A stretch of 64,000 nucleotides of DNA from Paroedura picta. Taxonomy: Eukaryota > Chordata > Lepidosauria > Squamata > Gekkonidae. The notes beneath the pieces were generated by a model, which worked only from the letters and a program-made list of their open reading frames with translations, made no database searches and was not told the DNA's origin. The stretch spans positions 23,110,765 to 23,174,764 of the forward strand of contig NC_135369.1 in assembly GCF_049243985.1 (NCBI RefSeq), written 5' to 3'. A program made the translations under genes and the position numbers. This document shows positions 22,201-28,455 of this stretch, piece after piece; the stretch's first letter is position 1; the number at the start of each line of letters is the position of its first letter.

Positions 22201-25163
22201 ATTTCTAAGTCCGTCCCTCTCGGCCCCAGCCGTCTAGGGACAATGTACACCATTAAAAACGACAAGGATTAAAAATCTTGGCGAGCCAAAGATTAAAGTA
22301 GAACATTGTTGATGTGGGGGGAGGGGGGGAATGATGCTGTTAACAACTTTAGGTTTCTGGGGGAAGAGGATGGTGTGAACGAAGGAAATAAGTTTTGCCT
22401 GGAAAACTCCAATGGAGCCCATAAGTCATTGTCTAGGGCAGTGGTCCTCAACCTGCGGTCCGCGGCCCGGCGCCGGGCCACAGCTCCCTCTCCCTGCCCC
22501 CCCCCCCGCAGTAAAAAACTTCCCAGGCCGCAAGCTTGCGGCCCGGGAAGCTACTTACTGCGGGAGGGCGGGAAGAGGGAATCAGGGCCGGACTGCGCCC
22601 GTGCAGGCCGCGCCCGCGCGGCCCGATCCGCAGGCGTGGCTTCCGGGCGCGGGCTGATCCGCGGGCGCGGTCAGAAGCGTGGGCGTGGCCCGTGCGGGCG
22701 CGGTCCGATGCCCTGCCGGTCCCCGGCCTAATAAAGGTTGGGGACCACTGGTCTAGGGGGATTGTCTTCTGCCCTGAGGAGCCCAGGCTAGCCTGACCTC
22801 CTCAGATCTCAGAAGCTAAGCAGGGTCAGCCCCACTCAGTATTGGGAGACCAAGAAGTTCAGGCAGTGGCAAAACCGCCTCTGGGCATCTCTGGCCTTGA
22901 AAAAAACCCCTCAGGGTCACCATAAATCAGCTGTGACTTAATGATGGCAAGAAGGAAGTGGGGGTGGGATCTTGCACCCTTCTTCCTGTGTATGTGCTTG
23001 TGGGGGGTACTAATGGTCATCCACTCCCTCTGCTCTCCCATTCTCCCGCTTTAAGGCTCCTGGGGGTAGAGAAGGTAGTGAGCTATGCTCTGACGGAGTG
23101 GCTGACGGATATCCGCAAGAACCAGCTGCCCGGCATCCTGGGAGGCGTGGGGCCCATGCACTCCGTGGTCCAGCTCTGTAAGTTGCCCCTGGCGGAAACA
23201 TCGAGCCCGGGAGGGCAGGGCAGCAGCAGCAGCTAGATCACTGGCTGTCCGCTGAATGTGTTTCAAGGGGGTGGCGAGGTTTGGGAAGTCTCCTTCTGAC
23301 CAGCCCTTTCTCCCCCTGCCCCCAGTCCACGGCCTGCGCGACCTCTTCTGGCTCCCCATCGAGCAGTATCGCAAGGATGGGCGCATCATTCGTGGCCTGC
23401 AGCGTGGCGCCGCCTCCTTCGGCACCTCGACTGCCTCTGCCGCTCTGGAGCTCAGCAATCGCCTGGTGCAAGCCATCCAGGTCTGGGTTGAGTGGCGGTG
23501 GGGATGAAAGGGGGCTTCTGCATCTCTGGGGGGAGGGATCCACACCTTGTGTTTTCTGGGGCCGTGTCCAGCACTTGAAACTCGGAGCACAGCATTGTGC
23601 CTTTTCCGTCCTCCTCAAGCTGCCTTGATTTCTATACTAGACTGCCAGTCTTCAGGTCTGTCCGCTTCTCAACCAGGAAGGGAGCAGGCGGAGGGGGGGG
23701 GAATAGAACAGTTTGAAACGCTAACTTCACCGCCTATGCTCTCTTCTCTCGCTTTTCAGGCCACAGCGGAGACTGTCTATGACATCCTGTCCCCGACGGC
23801 CCCTCCTATGACTCGCACCCTTCTGGACAAGAAACACACCCGCAAGCTACGGCGTGGCCAGCAGCCGGCAGATCTGCGGGAGGGCATGGCGAAGGCTTAC
23901 GACACTGTGCGAGAGGTAAAGACTCCCCCGTCCTGCCTCCACACCTACTCCTCAGCTTGCCACTCTGTGTGGGTGTCAGGCTGCAGGGGAAGTGGAGAGT
24001 TCAGGCCGGCAGAGTGGTCTTGTCAGCTGAAGGGCAAGGGGTGGTGGTGGTTGCAGGCTGTCACCAGCAAGTTTTTGTCCTACCTTGGACTGGCCTTCTG
24101 TGTGAAATGGGGTGGTGGGGGAGTTACCCAGTCTTTTAGGCATCTTTTTAGCTCTCCCTTCCTAACTTCCTTTGTAATGCCGTCAGATGTGGGGAGACTC
24201 TGGGGCACAGTGGGATTCCTTAATTTGTAGCACTGTAACGGTAATGACTGGGGAAGGGAATGGCAAACCACCCCGTGTTGAGTCTGCCATGAAAAAGCTA
24301 GAGGGCATCACCCCAAGGGTCAGAAATGACCCGGTGCTTGCACAGCGGATACCTTTATCTTTACCTTTAACTATTATTTTATTCCAACAAAAATCAGAGT
24401 CGCACCTTTAAGACCAACAAAGATTTATTCACGGTGTGAGCTTTCAAGTGCATTTAAGTGTGAGCTTTCAAGTGCATTTAAATGTCTGAGGCTGAGTGCC
24501 TGCACTCGAAAGCTCCCGCCTTGAATAAATCTTTGTTGGTCTTAAAGGTGCTACTGGACTCTGATTTTATTGTGCTACTTCAGACCAACACGGCTACCCA
24601 CTTGAATCTGTTATTATTAATTAGTAAACTTCTATTCCGTCTTGTCACGGCTGACTCAAGGTGGATTAGAACTAGCCCCCCCCCCCTCCAGTGCACCAGG
24701 AGGGAAGACAGCACAGTAGTCTTGTTAGATCTCCGAAGCTTAGCAGGGTCGGTGTGTAGATGGGAGACTCCCAAGGAAGGCTCTGTGGAGGAAGGCCATG
24801 GCAAAAGCACCCCTGCTGCTCACCTGCCTTGGAAGTCTCTCGCGGGGGATGCTGCCACTTTGCTAGCCCCCCCTGCCTTCCTTCCTTCCTTCTCTGCCAT
24901 GGCGTCCTGTTCTCTTTCTTCTCCAGGGAGTCATTGACACGGCCCAGGCCATCTGTGACGTAGCGACCCGCGGCCACGAGCAGAAGGGCATCACGGGCGC
25001 AGTGGGAGGCGTCCTGCGGCAGATCCCGCCCACGGTGGTGAAACCGCTCATCGTGGCCTCGGAAGCCACCTCCAACCTCCTGGGGGGGATGCGCAACCAG
25101 ATCAAGCCCGACGCTCGCAAGGAAGAGTCTCTGAAGTGGCGATCGGAGGACACCCAGGAGTGA
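1..25163 (+). CDS. ATG2A: ATG2A, autophagy-related lipid transfer protein 2A (5'-truncated by window edge; 31 exons)
   Basis: Exons: 1-102, 238-339, 2082-2255, 2366-2603, 5133-5235, 5955-6117, 6258-6400, 7502-7650, 7896-8053, 8414-8564, 9013-9206, 9761-9841, 10091-10197, 10560-10652, 11130-11200, 11337-11413, 11635-11805, 11965-12091, 12477-12691, 13503-13732, 13833-13968, 14771-14968, 15831-15932, 16266-16350, 16491-16626, 16743-16815, 18070-18152, 23056-23177, 23326-23480, 23760-23915, 24927-25163. All junctions are GT-AG, phases agree, and the total is 4332 nt (1443 aa plus TGA). Translation matches vertebrate ATG2A from about human residue 495 to the end, by memory of the human protein. 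Visible parts: the CAD-type stretch FYESIYNRINNDLLMWEP, the GABARAP/LC3-binding LIR core DDFCIL (12648-12665), the WIPI-binding region just after it (PLGSTDLL, VVWHLYGG), and the conserved C-terminal ATG2_C region (GAASFGTSTASAALELSNRL). Known family role: a rod-like bridge moving phospholipid from ER to the phagophore with WIPI4 and ATG9. The chorein N-terminus is outside the window. Between KL and DSDSEDED it lacks about seven residues that human ATG2A has. Confidence 0.97.
941..1203 (-). mobile_element. tRNA-derived SINE, type A, in ATG2A intron
   Basis: Reverse-oriented copy. Its (AAG)n tail is at 941-955 and its body shows GCCGCTTT, GACACCCTGTGAGG and CAAGGTCACCCAGCTGG. It is inserted in a hAT element and keeps the 3' half of the tRNA-like head. 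Confidence 0.85.
1231..1262. repeat. (TA)n(CA)n microsatellite
   Basis: About six TA dinucleotides are followed by ten CA dinucleotides, inside the 736-1340 hAT element. Confidence 0.95.
1397..1532. mobile_element. Palindromic hAT MITE copy 1
   Basis: A near-perfect inverted repeat centred at about 1469 (…CCTGCCAGC|GCTGGCAGG…), flanked by ctttagtg (1389) and ctttactg (1533). Confidence 0.9.
3365..3459. mobile_element. Palindromic hAT MITE copy 2 (left arm deleted)
   Basis: Starts CAGGGGTAGTCAACC and ends GACTATCCCTG. Much of the left arm and hairpin tip is missing. Target duplication atgtagag is exact (3357, 3460). Confidence 0.9.
3699..3976 (+). mobile_element. tRNA-derived SINE, type A
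   Basis: Near full length: tRNA-like head GTGTAGTGGTTAGGAG with a B-box-like GGTTTAATTCC, CAGCTGGGTGACCTTGGGCTC body, and AACTCTTCTTA tail. Confidence 0.9.
4281..4556 (+). mobile_element. tRNA-derived SINE, type A
   Basis: Near full length, from GAGCCAGTTTGGTGTAG to AACCAACTCTTCTTC. It is the second direct copy within 600 bp in this intron. Confidence 0.9.
5303..5450 (-). mobile_element. CR1 LINE 3' fragment
   Basis: The reverse 3' end AAATCATAGAGTTGG and the stretch CATCTAGTACAACCCCCTGC are CR1-like. It begins 67 bases after an ATG2A exon donor (5236). Confidence 0.75.
6678..7440. mobile_element. Penelope-like inverted-arm element, interrupted by a Sauria SINE
   Basis: Left arm (6678-6830) and right arm (about 7268-7440) are inverted copies of one 3'-end sequence (…ACCTTTAAGACCAACCAGG / GTTGGTCTTCAAGATGC). 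Each carries CTGAGGA, a self-complementary GTGCATGCAC hairpin, then GAAAG, which resembles the hammerhead core known in Penelope pLTRs. The family name is inferred. Confidence 0.55.
6967..7255 (-). mobile_element. Sauria-type SINE, near full length
   Basis: Reverse-oriented, with AAAGGTAAAGGT at its 3' tail, the stretches GGTAAACGGTAATGACTGGG and CGAGGTCGGTAAAATGAGT (both read on the minus strand), and a tRNA-like head near 7255. Target duplication taatgactatct (6955) / taataactatct (7256). Confidence 0.85.
9353..9489. mobile_element. Palindromic hAT MITE copy 3
   Basis: The full palindrome has CAGGGGTAGTCAACC and its complement at the ends. Target duplication ctttagag is exact (9345, 9490). 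Confidence 0.95.
11635..11805 (+). CDS. ATG2A: ATG2A exon with two possible in-frame donors
   Basis: The exon end reads ...CAG AAG GTG CAG GTGAGC. Splicing at GTGAGC gives QKVQ|LSESPAS. Splicing six bases earlier at GTGCAG (exon end 11799) gives QK|LSESPAS, which is how I recall the human protein. GTGAGC is the better donor by consensus, so I used it. Both forms keep frame, so a two-residue splice variant is possible. Confidence 0.6.
13085..13390. mobile_element. Penelope-like fragment split by CR1 fragment
   Basis: 13085-13171 and 13321-13390 resemble the outer parts of the 6678-7440 element (AGTCGCACCTTAGTGACC; TGTAGACCAGCATGGCCGC). 13172-13320 is a reverse CR1 3' end (AATCATAGAATCATAGAG). 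It lies 112 bases before an ATG2A exon. Confidence 0.5.
13172..13320 (-). mobile_element. CR1 LINE 3' fragment
   Basis: Two tandem AATCATAG units mark the 3' end in reverse. CCATCTAGTCCAGCCCCCTG and AAAGCATCCAAGAAAAG follow. Confidence 0.8.
14171..14306. mobile_element. Palindromic hAT MITE copy 4
   Basis: Full palindrome of the CAGGGGTAGTCAAACTGCGG subtype, with exact target duplication ctctaaac (14163, 14307). Confidence 0.95.
14323..14536 (+). mobile_element. Short element with GGGTTGCCA / TGGCATCCCT ends
   Basis: Opens AGGGTTGCCAGATCTGGG and closes GGGGACTGGCATCCCTAC. Relatives are at 40981-41150, 58155-58320 and 63811-63999. Class unknown to me. It behaves like a MITE with terminal GGGTTGCCA. 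Confidence 0.6.
15540..15655 (-). mobile_element. 5S-rRNA-like SINE fragment
   Basis: The reverse strand carries GATCTTGGAAGCTAAGCAGG, matching the 5S rRNA internal promoter region. It is a fragment and not a 5S gene. Confidence 0.65.
16890..17345 (-). mobile_element. Three adjacent CR1 LINE 3' fragments
   Basis: Separate reverse 3' ends start at about 16890, 16984 and 17163, each with a form of ATCATAGAAT then GGAAGG and CATCTAGTCCAACC. A plus-strand CR1 end may follow at 17400-17465 (GGGGGCTGGACTAGATGACC). Confidence 0.75.
17815..18062 (+). mobile_element. tRNA-derived SINE, type A, ending at an ATG2A splice acceptor
   Basis: Head GTAGTTGATTAAGAGTG with B-box-like GGTTTGATTCC, and tail AAAACCAACTCTCCTTCTC. 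The tail runs into TTTCCTTAG, the acceptor of the exon at 18070. Confidence 0.85.
18070..18152 (+). CDS. ATG2A: ATG2A exon whose acceptor abuts a SINE tail
   Basis: This exon encodes GTFAGILIGLAQLNCSEL and the basic run after it. Its acceptor AG (18068-18069) follows directly on the pyrimidine-rich 3' tail of a tRNA-derived SINE that ends at about 18062, so the SINE tail supplies most of the visible polypyrimidine tract. The next exon begins 4.9 kb away at 23056. The coding sequence is normal for the family. Confidence 0.9.
19175..20110. mobile_element. Penelope-like inverted-arm element carrying a Bov-B insertion
   Basis: The left arm (about 19190-19428, plus its continuation 19683-19730) and right arm (about 19850-20105) are inverted copies sharing AACTTGTTGATT, CATAAGACCAAATGC and a hammerhead-like core. 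The core is CTGAGGA…GAAAC at 19946-19972 on plus and at 19337-19362 on minus. The spacer is unrecognised. Confidence 0.6.
19429..19671 (+). mobile_element. Bov-B (RTE) LINE, 5'-truncated 3' end
   Basis: Encodes the ends of the Bov-B reading frame (RRKDSLEKSLMLGAIEGKRR…), then GGGTCGCGATGGGTCGGACA and an (AAC)n tail. The 11-bp duplication aaagtgtagct is exact (19418, 19672). At 243 bp it is a dead-on-arrival copy. Confidence 0.9.
21089..21371 (-). mobile_element. tRNA-derived SINE, type A, full length
   Basis: Runs from an (AAG)n tail at 21089 to CACTACACCAAGCTGGCTC (the reversed head). The ATG2A intron around it (20150-21088 and 21372-22438) shows nothing I recognise. Confidence 0.9.
22439..22750. 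mobile_element. hAT element, CAGTGGTC…GACCACTG family, GC-rich
   Basis: Ends CAGTGGTCCTCAACC and GGTTGGGGACCACTG, with exact target duplication gtctaggg (22431, 22751). The interior is very CpG-rich (GGCCCGGCGCCGGGCC) and unlike the other copies, so it would mimic a CpG island. Confidence 0.9.
22789..22945 (+). mobile_element. 5S-rRNA-derived SINE
   Basis: The head CTCAGAAGCTAAGCAGGGTC…TTGGGAGACC is 5S-like. The body AATGGCAAA-like/CCGCCTCTG and TCACCATAAATCAGCTGTGA follows. It lies 111 bases before an ATG2A exon. Confidence 0.75.
24229..24372 (+). mobile_element. Sauria-type SINE, 5'-truncated
   Basis: GGTAATGACTGGGGAAGGGA, CACCCCAAGGGTCAGAAATG and the tail ATACCTTTATCTTTACC match the 3' half of the copy at 6967-7255. 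Confidence 0.8.
24386..24612. mobile_element. Penelope-like fragment with close inverted arms
   Basis: ACCTTTAAGACCAACAAAG (24402) and its complement (24531) face each other. The centre has CTGAGG, a GAGTGC/GCACTC hairpin and GAAAG (24486-24512). Confidence 0.55.
24720..24845 (+). mobile_element. 5S-rRNA-derived SINE fragment
   Basis: GATCTCCGAAGCTTAGCAGG and GATGGGAGAC resemble the copy at 22789. It ends about 80 bases before the last ATG2A exon. Confidence 0.6.
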
Positions 25164-25564
25164 CGGGCCCCACGGAACCCCATGGACCCGGACCCGGGCG
25201 TATCGGGGGCCGGGGGGCTGTGCCTCTTAATTCGCCAGGCGTCACACAGCCATCAAGCGGCACAGCTCCCCTTCCTCCATCTCGGCACATGAAGGACTGT
25301 TGAGGGGGGCAGGGACAGGGACAGGGACAGGAGAAGAGCATCTCTGTTGGCAAAAATTGAGGGGGGGGGTTGCTTATAGCCCAACTTGCACAAGGTATCT
25401 GGGGGGAGGGGCCAACTCCCCCCTACACTCATGTGGCTTCAGTCTTATTTTTGTACTTTTCAGAAGTAAACTTCTGCCCTCCAGCTGGTGCATGACCTGC
25501 AGCTGCTCTCCTCCCCCCCCTCATCAAAGAGGGCAAGGAAGAAGGGAGGAGAAACAACTGAACA

Positions 25565-25570
25565 ATTAAA
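25565..25570 (+). terminator. ATG2A: Proximal poly(A) signal ATTAAA for ATG2A
   Basis: ATTAAA lies 402 bases after the stop. A GT/TG-rich stretch (about 25597-25625) sits at the spacing expected for a downstream element. It would give a ~0.4-kb 3' UTR. Confidence 0.5.
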
Positions 25571-27008
25571 GGACAATGTGGACTTGTTCTCAGCTCCTCG
25601 TGTGGTTGGATTGGAGGGGGGGGGAAAGGTGCTTGAGTGGTGGGGCAGGGCTCTCCTTTGTCACGCCTTCTGGTACAGCGAACTGTTCTGGTGCTCTTGG
25701 CCAGGGGGAGGCCGCCCAATCCAGAGATATGCGGCAGGGTCTTTCCGTGGGGCCACCCCCGCGCAGCGTCAGGGGCCTGATTCTTTCCCAACCATGGAAA
25801 AGCCAAGCTGAGAACCAACAGGAACGTTGAGATGGGGGGAAAGAGGAATGAAGATGGGGAATGAAGTGTTTAGGCAGCAAAAGAGTAATTCAGGCAGGTC
25901 TGGGGGGAGGCAGGAAGGTGGCAATTAGCACCATGGCGGGGGGGGGGGGGGTGGCCCATGCTGGGAAGAGACCCGCAATAATATTTTTCCTTGCATCGGG
26001 TTGTGGAAGGAACACCTTGGGAGCCAGGCTGGAGCTCTCTCTGTGTCCTCTAGGGGGCGGCAGAGTGGGGTGATGAGATTCTGATTTACTAATGGATGGA
26101 AAAGGGAAGGCTTCCTTCTTGTGGAGGGAAAGGGGTCTGGCCCAGCAGGCATTGTGTTCCAGGGGAGCAAGCAGCAGAGTGAGACTCCACACGCAAGACT
26201 GAGCTGTGCCCTCCTTCCCAGCACCGCTCGATGGTGCTAGTGCCGCCTCCTCTCGGTTCCTCTGAAGCCCAGCTGCAGTCCTAGAGAACTTGGGGAGCCA
26301 GATACTCCTTTTCTGAGCTCAGTGTCCCCAAAGATAAAAGCCTGGTGCTCAAGTGCGTCATCCCTGTACTCCTGCAAGGAAGGCACCACAGAACTATTTC
26401 CTCCGCCATTGTCTCCTGTGTTCTTCCTCCCACTACACCTAGTTGGGAAAAGAAAACCATATCCATGGCAACCTCTTTTATAGGAAGGAAACGCTGGCTG
26501 GAGGCTGGCGTGAGATTGCAGGAGGAGGGAGCGGCCGATGGTCGGCTCCGGCTGCCAGGAGAGGAAGCCTCTGCCGTCTGTCCCTTGGCGTTCAGCCTGG
26601 GACCAGGCCTTCTGTGGGGGCTTGTTTGTGTCCGGTTGCCCGGGCAATGCTGCAAAACGGGATGCGCCCAGGAGAGGGCCGAGTCCTGCGTGGAATGTCA
26701 AGCAGGCCCCCCCTTTGACTGCTCAGCCCCGTCTTGCCAGGGAGCAAGCTGGGAACTGAGGCCAAGGAGTGGAACTAATTTGTCCTTGGTCCACTTTTGG
26801 ATCCTGGGCGCTTCTCAAATGCTTCCCCATCTCTTTAAGAGCGAGATTCTTGCGTGCCCATCTACAGGAGGCTCTGGGTCCTTCCTGAGCTGTCCTGTTT
26901 GCTACTGTGGAAGAAGAGGGGGGCGCAAGAAAGCTGGAGCAGAGATTCTTCTGCTGTAAGGAAGGGGGGTTATTAGGGGCAGGGGCAGCTTGGTGTGCTA
27001 AAGTCGAG

Positions 27009-27014
27009 AATAAA
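27009..27014 (+). terminator. ATG2A: Distal poly(A) signal AATAAA for ATG2A
   Basis: This is the first canonical AATAAA after the ATG2A stop. It lies 33 bases before the oppositely oriented AATAAA that could end the convergent kinase gene. Confidence 0.5.
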
Positions 27015-27046
27015 TTAAGCAATCCACTTCCTGAACAGATAGCATT

Positions 27047-27052
27047 TTTATT
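27047..27052 (-). terminator. Poly(A) signal AATAAA for the inositol-trisphosphate 3-kinase gene
   Basis: TTTATT on the plus strand reads AATAAA on the minus strand, about 1.4 kb past the kinase stop at 28456. No nearer canonical signal was seen on that strand. Cleavage 10-30 bases on would fall within the end of the ATG2A distal 3' UTR. Confidence 0.5.
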
Positions 27053-27884
27053 TAGGAGAGTGAAATGCTTTTAGGGAGCGGAAACCTCCCTATATCTGCA
27101 ATAGCTGACCCCACAGTCTTCTGCATCCAGACTGGCACCAAAATCAGCCTCCTGCCAAGGGTTGCAAATCTGTCTGCAAGGCCCCCAAGGGCTTAGGACA
27201 CAATCACAGCCAGCGCTTCCCAGAGAGACTTAGAGGATACTGCAGGATCTTGTCATTGAAGAGCTGCTCCTGAAAGCAGCACTCTTGCAGTTCACCAAGT
27301 TGCACTTCAGGAGTATAGCTCAACTGTGTGGGGTGATCAATCCACCTTAATGGCATAGTCTGTGCTGAGTCACCAGCCTCTGGCCACCTCTTACAGTGAA
27401 TGTGCAGAACATCCTGTACGCGTGCACATCACCTTGTCAGAGAAAGAGTCACACATGTTCACTTTTCACACGGAACCAAAGAACTGGATGAAAGTTTAAC
27501 TGGCCATGCGCTGGCTGTAACATGAGAATTACTCGACACACATAGATAGGAAAATCAAGTGTGCCCTCGACAAAGACTGTTCCTGCCTTCACTGCGATTT
27601 GTGAACAGGTTGCAATTCCCTGCTGGGTGCAGCAGAAGCTTTTCTGGTTTTGTTTTCGTCTTTCCTGAACGGCTTACCTGAGCGGGCCGTGTTCTAGGAA
27701 GGGGCTGGGTGGAAAGTATTGGGGCTAGAAGCTCGCAGGTGTGCTGGGTCTGGTCACTGCCTCTTGCCTGCTCCTGGCTTTTTTCTCTGTGTCCCTTCCC
27801 TGGCGAGTGATTGGCAGCTGAGTGTGCAAGCGTGAACGCACTCATGGCAAAGGTGCACTAGAAAGAGAGAACTTCAAGGGAGGA

Positions 27885-28085
27885 GGGGCTATGGCTCAAT
27901 AGCAGCATCTGCTTGCCATACATAAAGACCCAAGTTCCATTTTGGATGTATCTACTTAAAAAAAAGTGGGGGGGTGTTAATGTAGTAGGTAATATGAAAG
28001 ACCGCCTTCACTTGAGCCGCTGGAGAGCTGCTGCCAGTCAGACGGTATTGACCTGGACAGACTGGCATTCTGATTCTGTAAAACA
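27885..28085 (+). mobile_element. tRNA-derived SINE, type B
   Basis: Head GGGGCTATGGCTCAATAGCA with B-box-like AAGTTCCATTT, and body GAAAGACCGCC…GCTGGAGAGCTGCTGCCAGT. It lies in the predicted 3' UTR of the kinase gene (antisense). Confidence 0.7.
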
Positions 28086-28455
28086 GGGCTTGGGATGTTC
28101 AGGGCTAATGTGGGGGCTGCTGGATGGCATTTTAAGATGTGCGATCCGGAGTTTTTCACACAGGGCAACAATCCTATACATGTGAAAAGCCGGGCCTGTA
28201 TGCTGTGCACACCTCAACTTCCTGCTGGGGCATAAAGGCCATCTCCCACCCTCATGTCTTCCCAGACATGGCACACAAAGGAAGTCCTGGGCAAACAGCC
28301 CTTTTGGAAATTCCCGGTAATTTGACTCCACTGGGGGGTTCTGTGGAGGAAGCCGTGGATCTGCTGGTCTTCTTGCCCCATGTCTGCCTCCTTCCTGGCT
28401 TTGTCTGCCTCCTCTCTTTTTGGGATCGAGGGCTGGCAAGCAGCCTAGGTGGGGC

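Larger units (their letters stand above)
18153..23055 (+). other. ATG2A: Largest ATG2A intron (4.9 kb)
   Basis: Contents in order: unrecognised 18153-19170, the Penelope-like/Bov-B composite, unrecognised 20110-21088, a type A SINE, unrecognised 21372-22438, a GC-rich hAT element and a 5S-like SINE. No coding exon of ATG2A is missing here, because the flanking exons join in phase. Confidence 0.85.
25164..27035 (+). other. ATG2A: ATG2A 3' untranslated region and downstream sequence
   Basis: The 1.9 kb after the ATG2A stop is GC-rich with G- and C-runs and no further ATG2A-like coding sequence. It holds a proximal ATTAAA (25565-25570) followed by GT-rich sequence, and a distal AATAAA (27009-27014). 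I saw no recognisable mobile element here, unlike the flanking DNA, which fits transcribed UTR. Which signal is used cannot be told from sequence. Confidence 0.6.

Noticed and set aside
22439-22750. CpG island or promoter inside ATG2A
   Set aside because: The CpG density is internal sequence of a hAT element with exact target duplication.
15540-24845. 5S rRNA genes
   Set aside because: Only short 5S-like heads fused to SINE bodies.
25164-28455. mir-192/mir-194 cluster expected downstream of ATG2A by analogy with human
   Set aside because: I looked by eye for the mature sequences on both strands and did not find them. A covariance search would be needed to exclude them.
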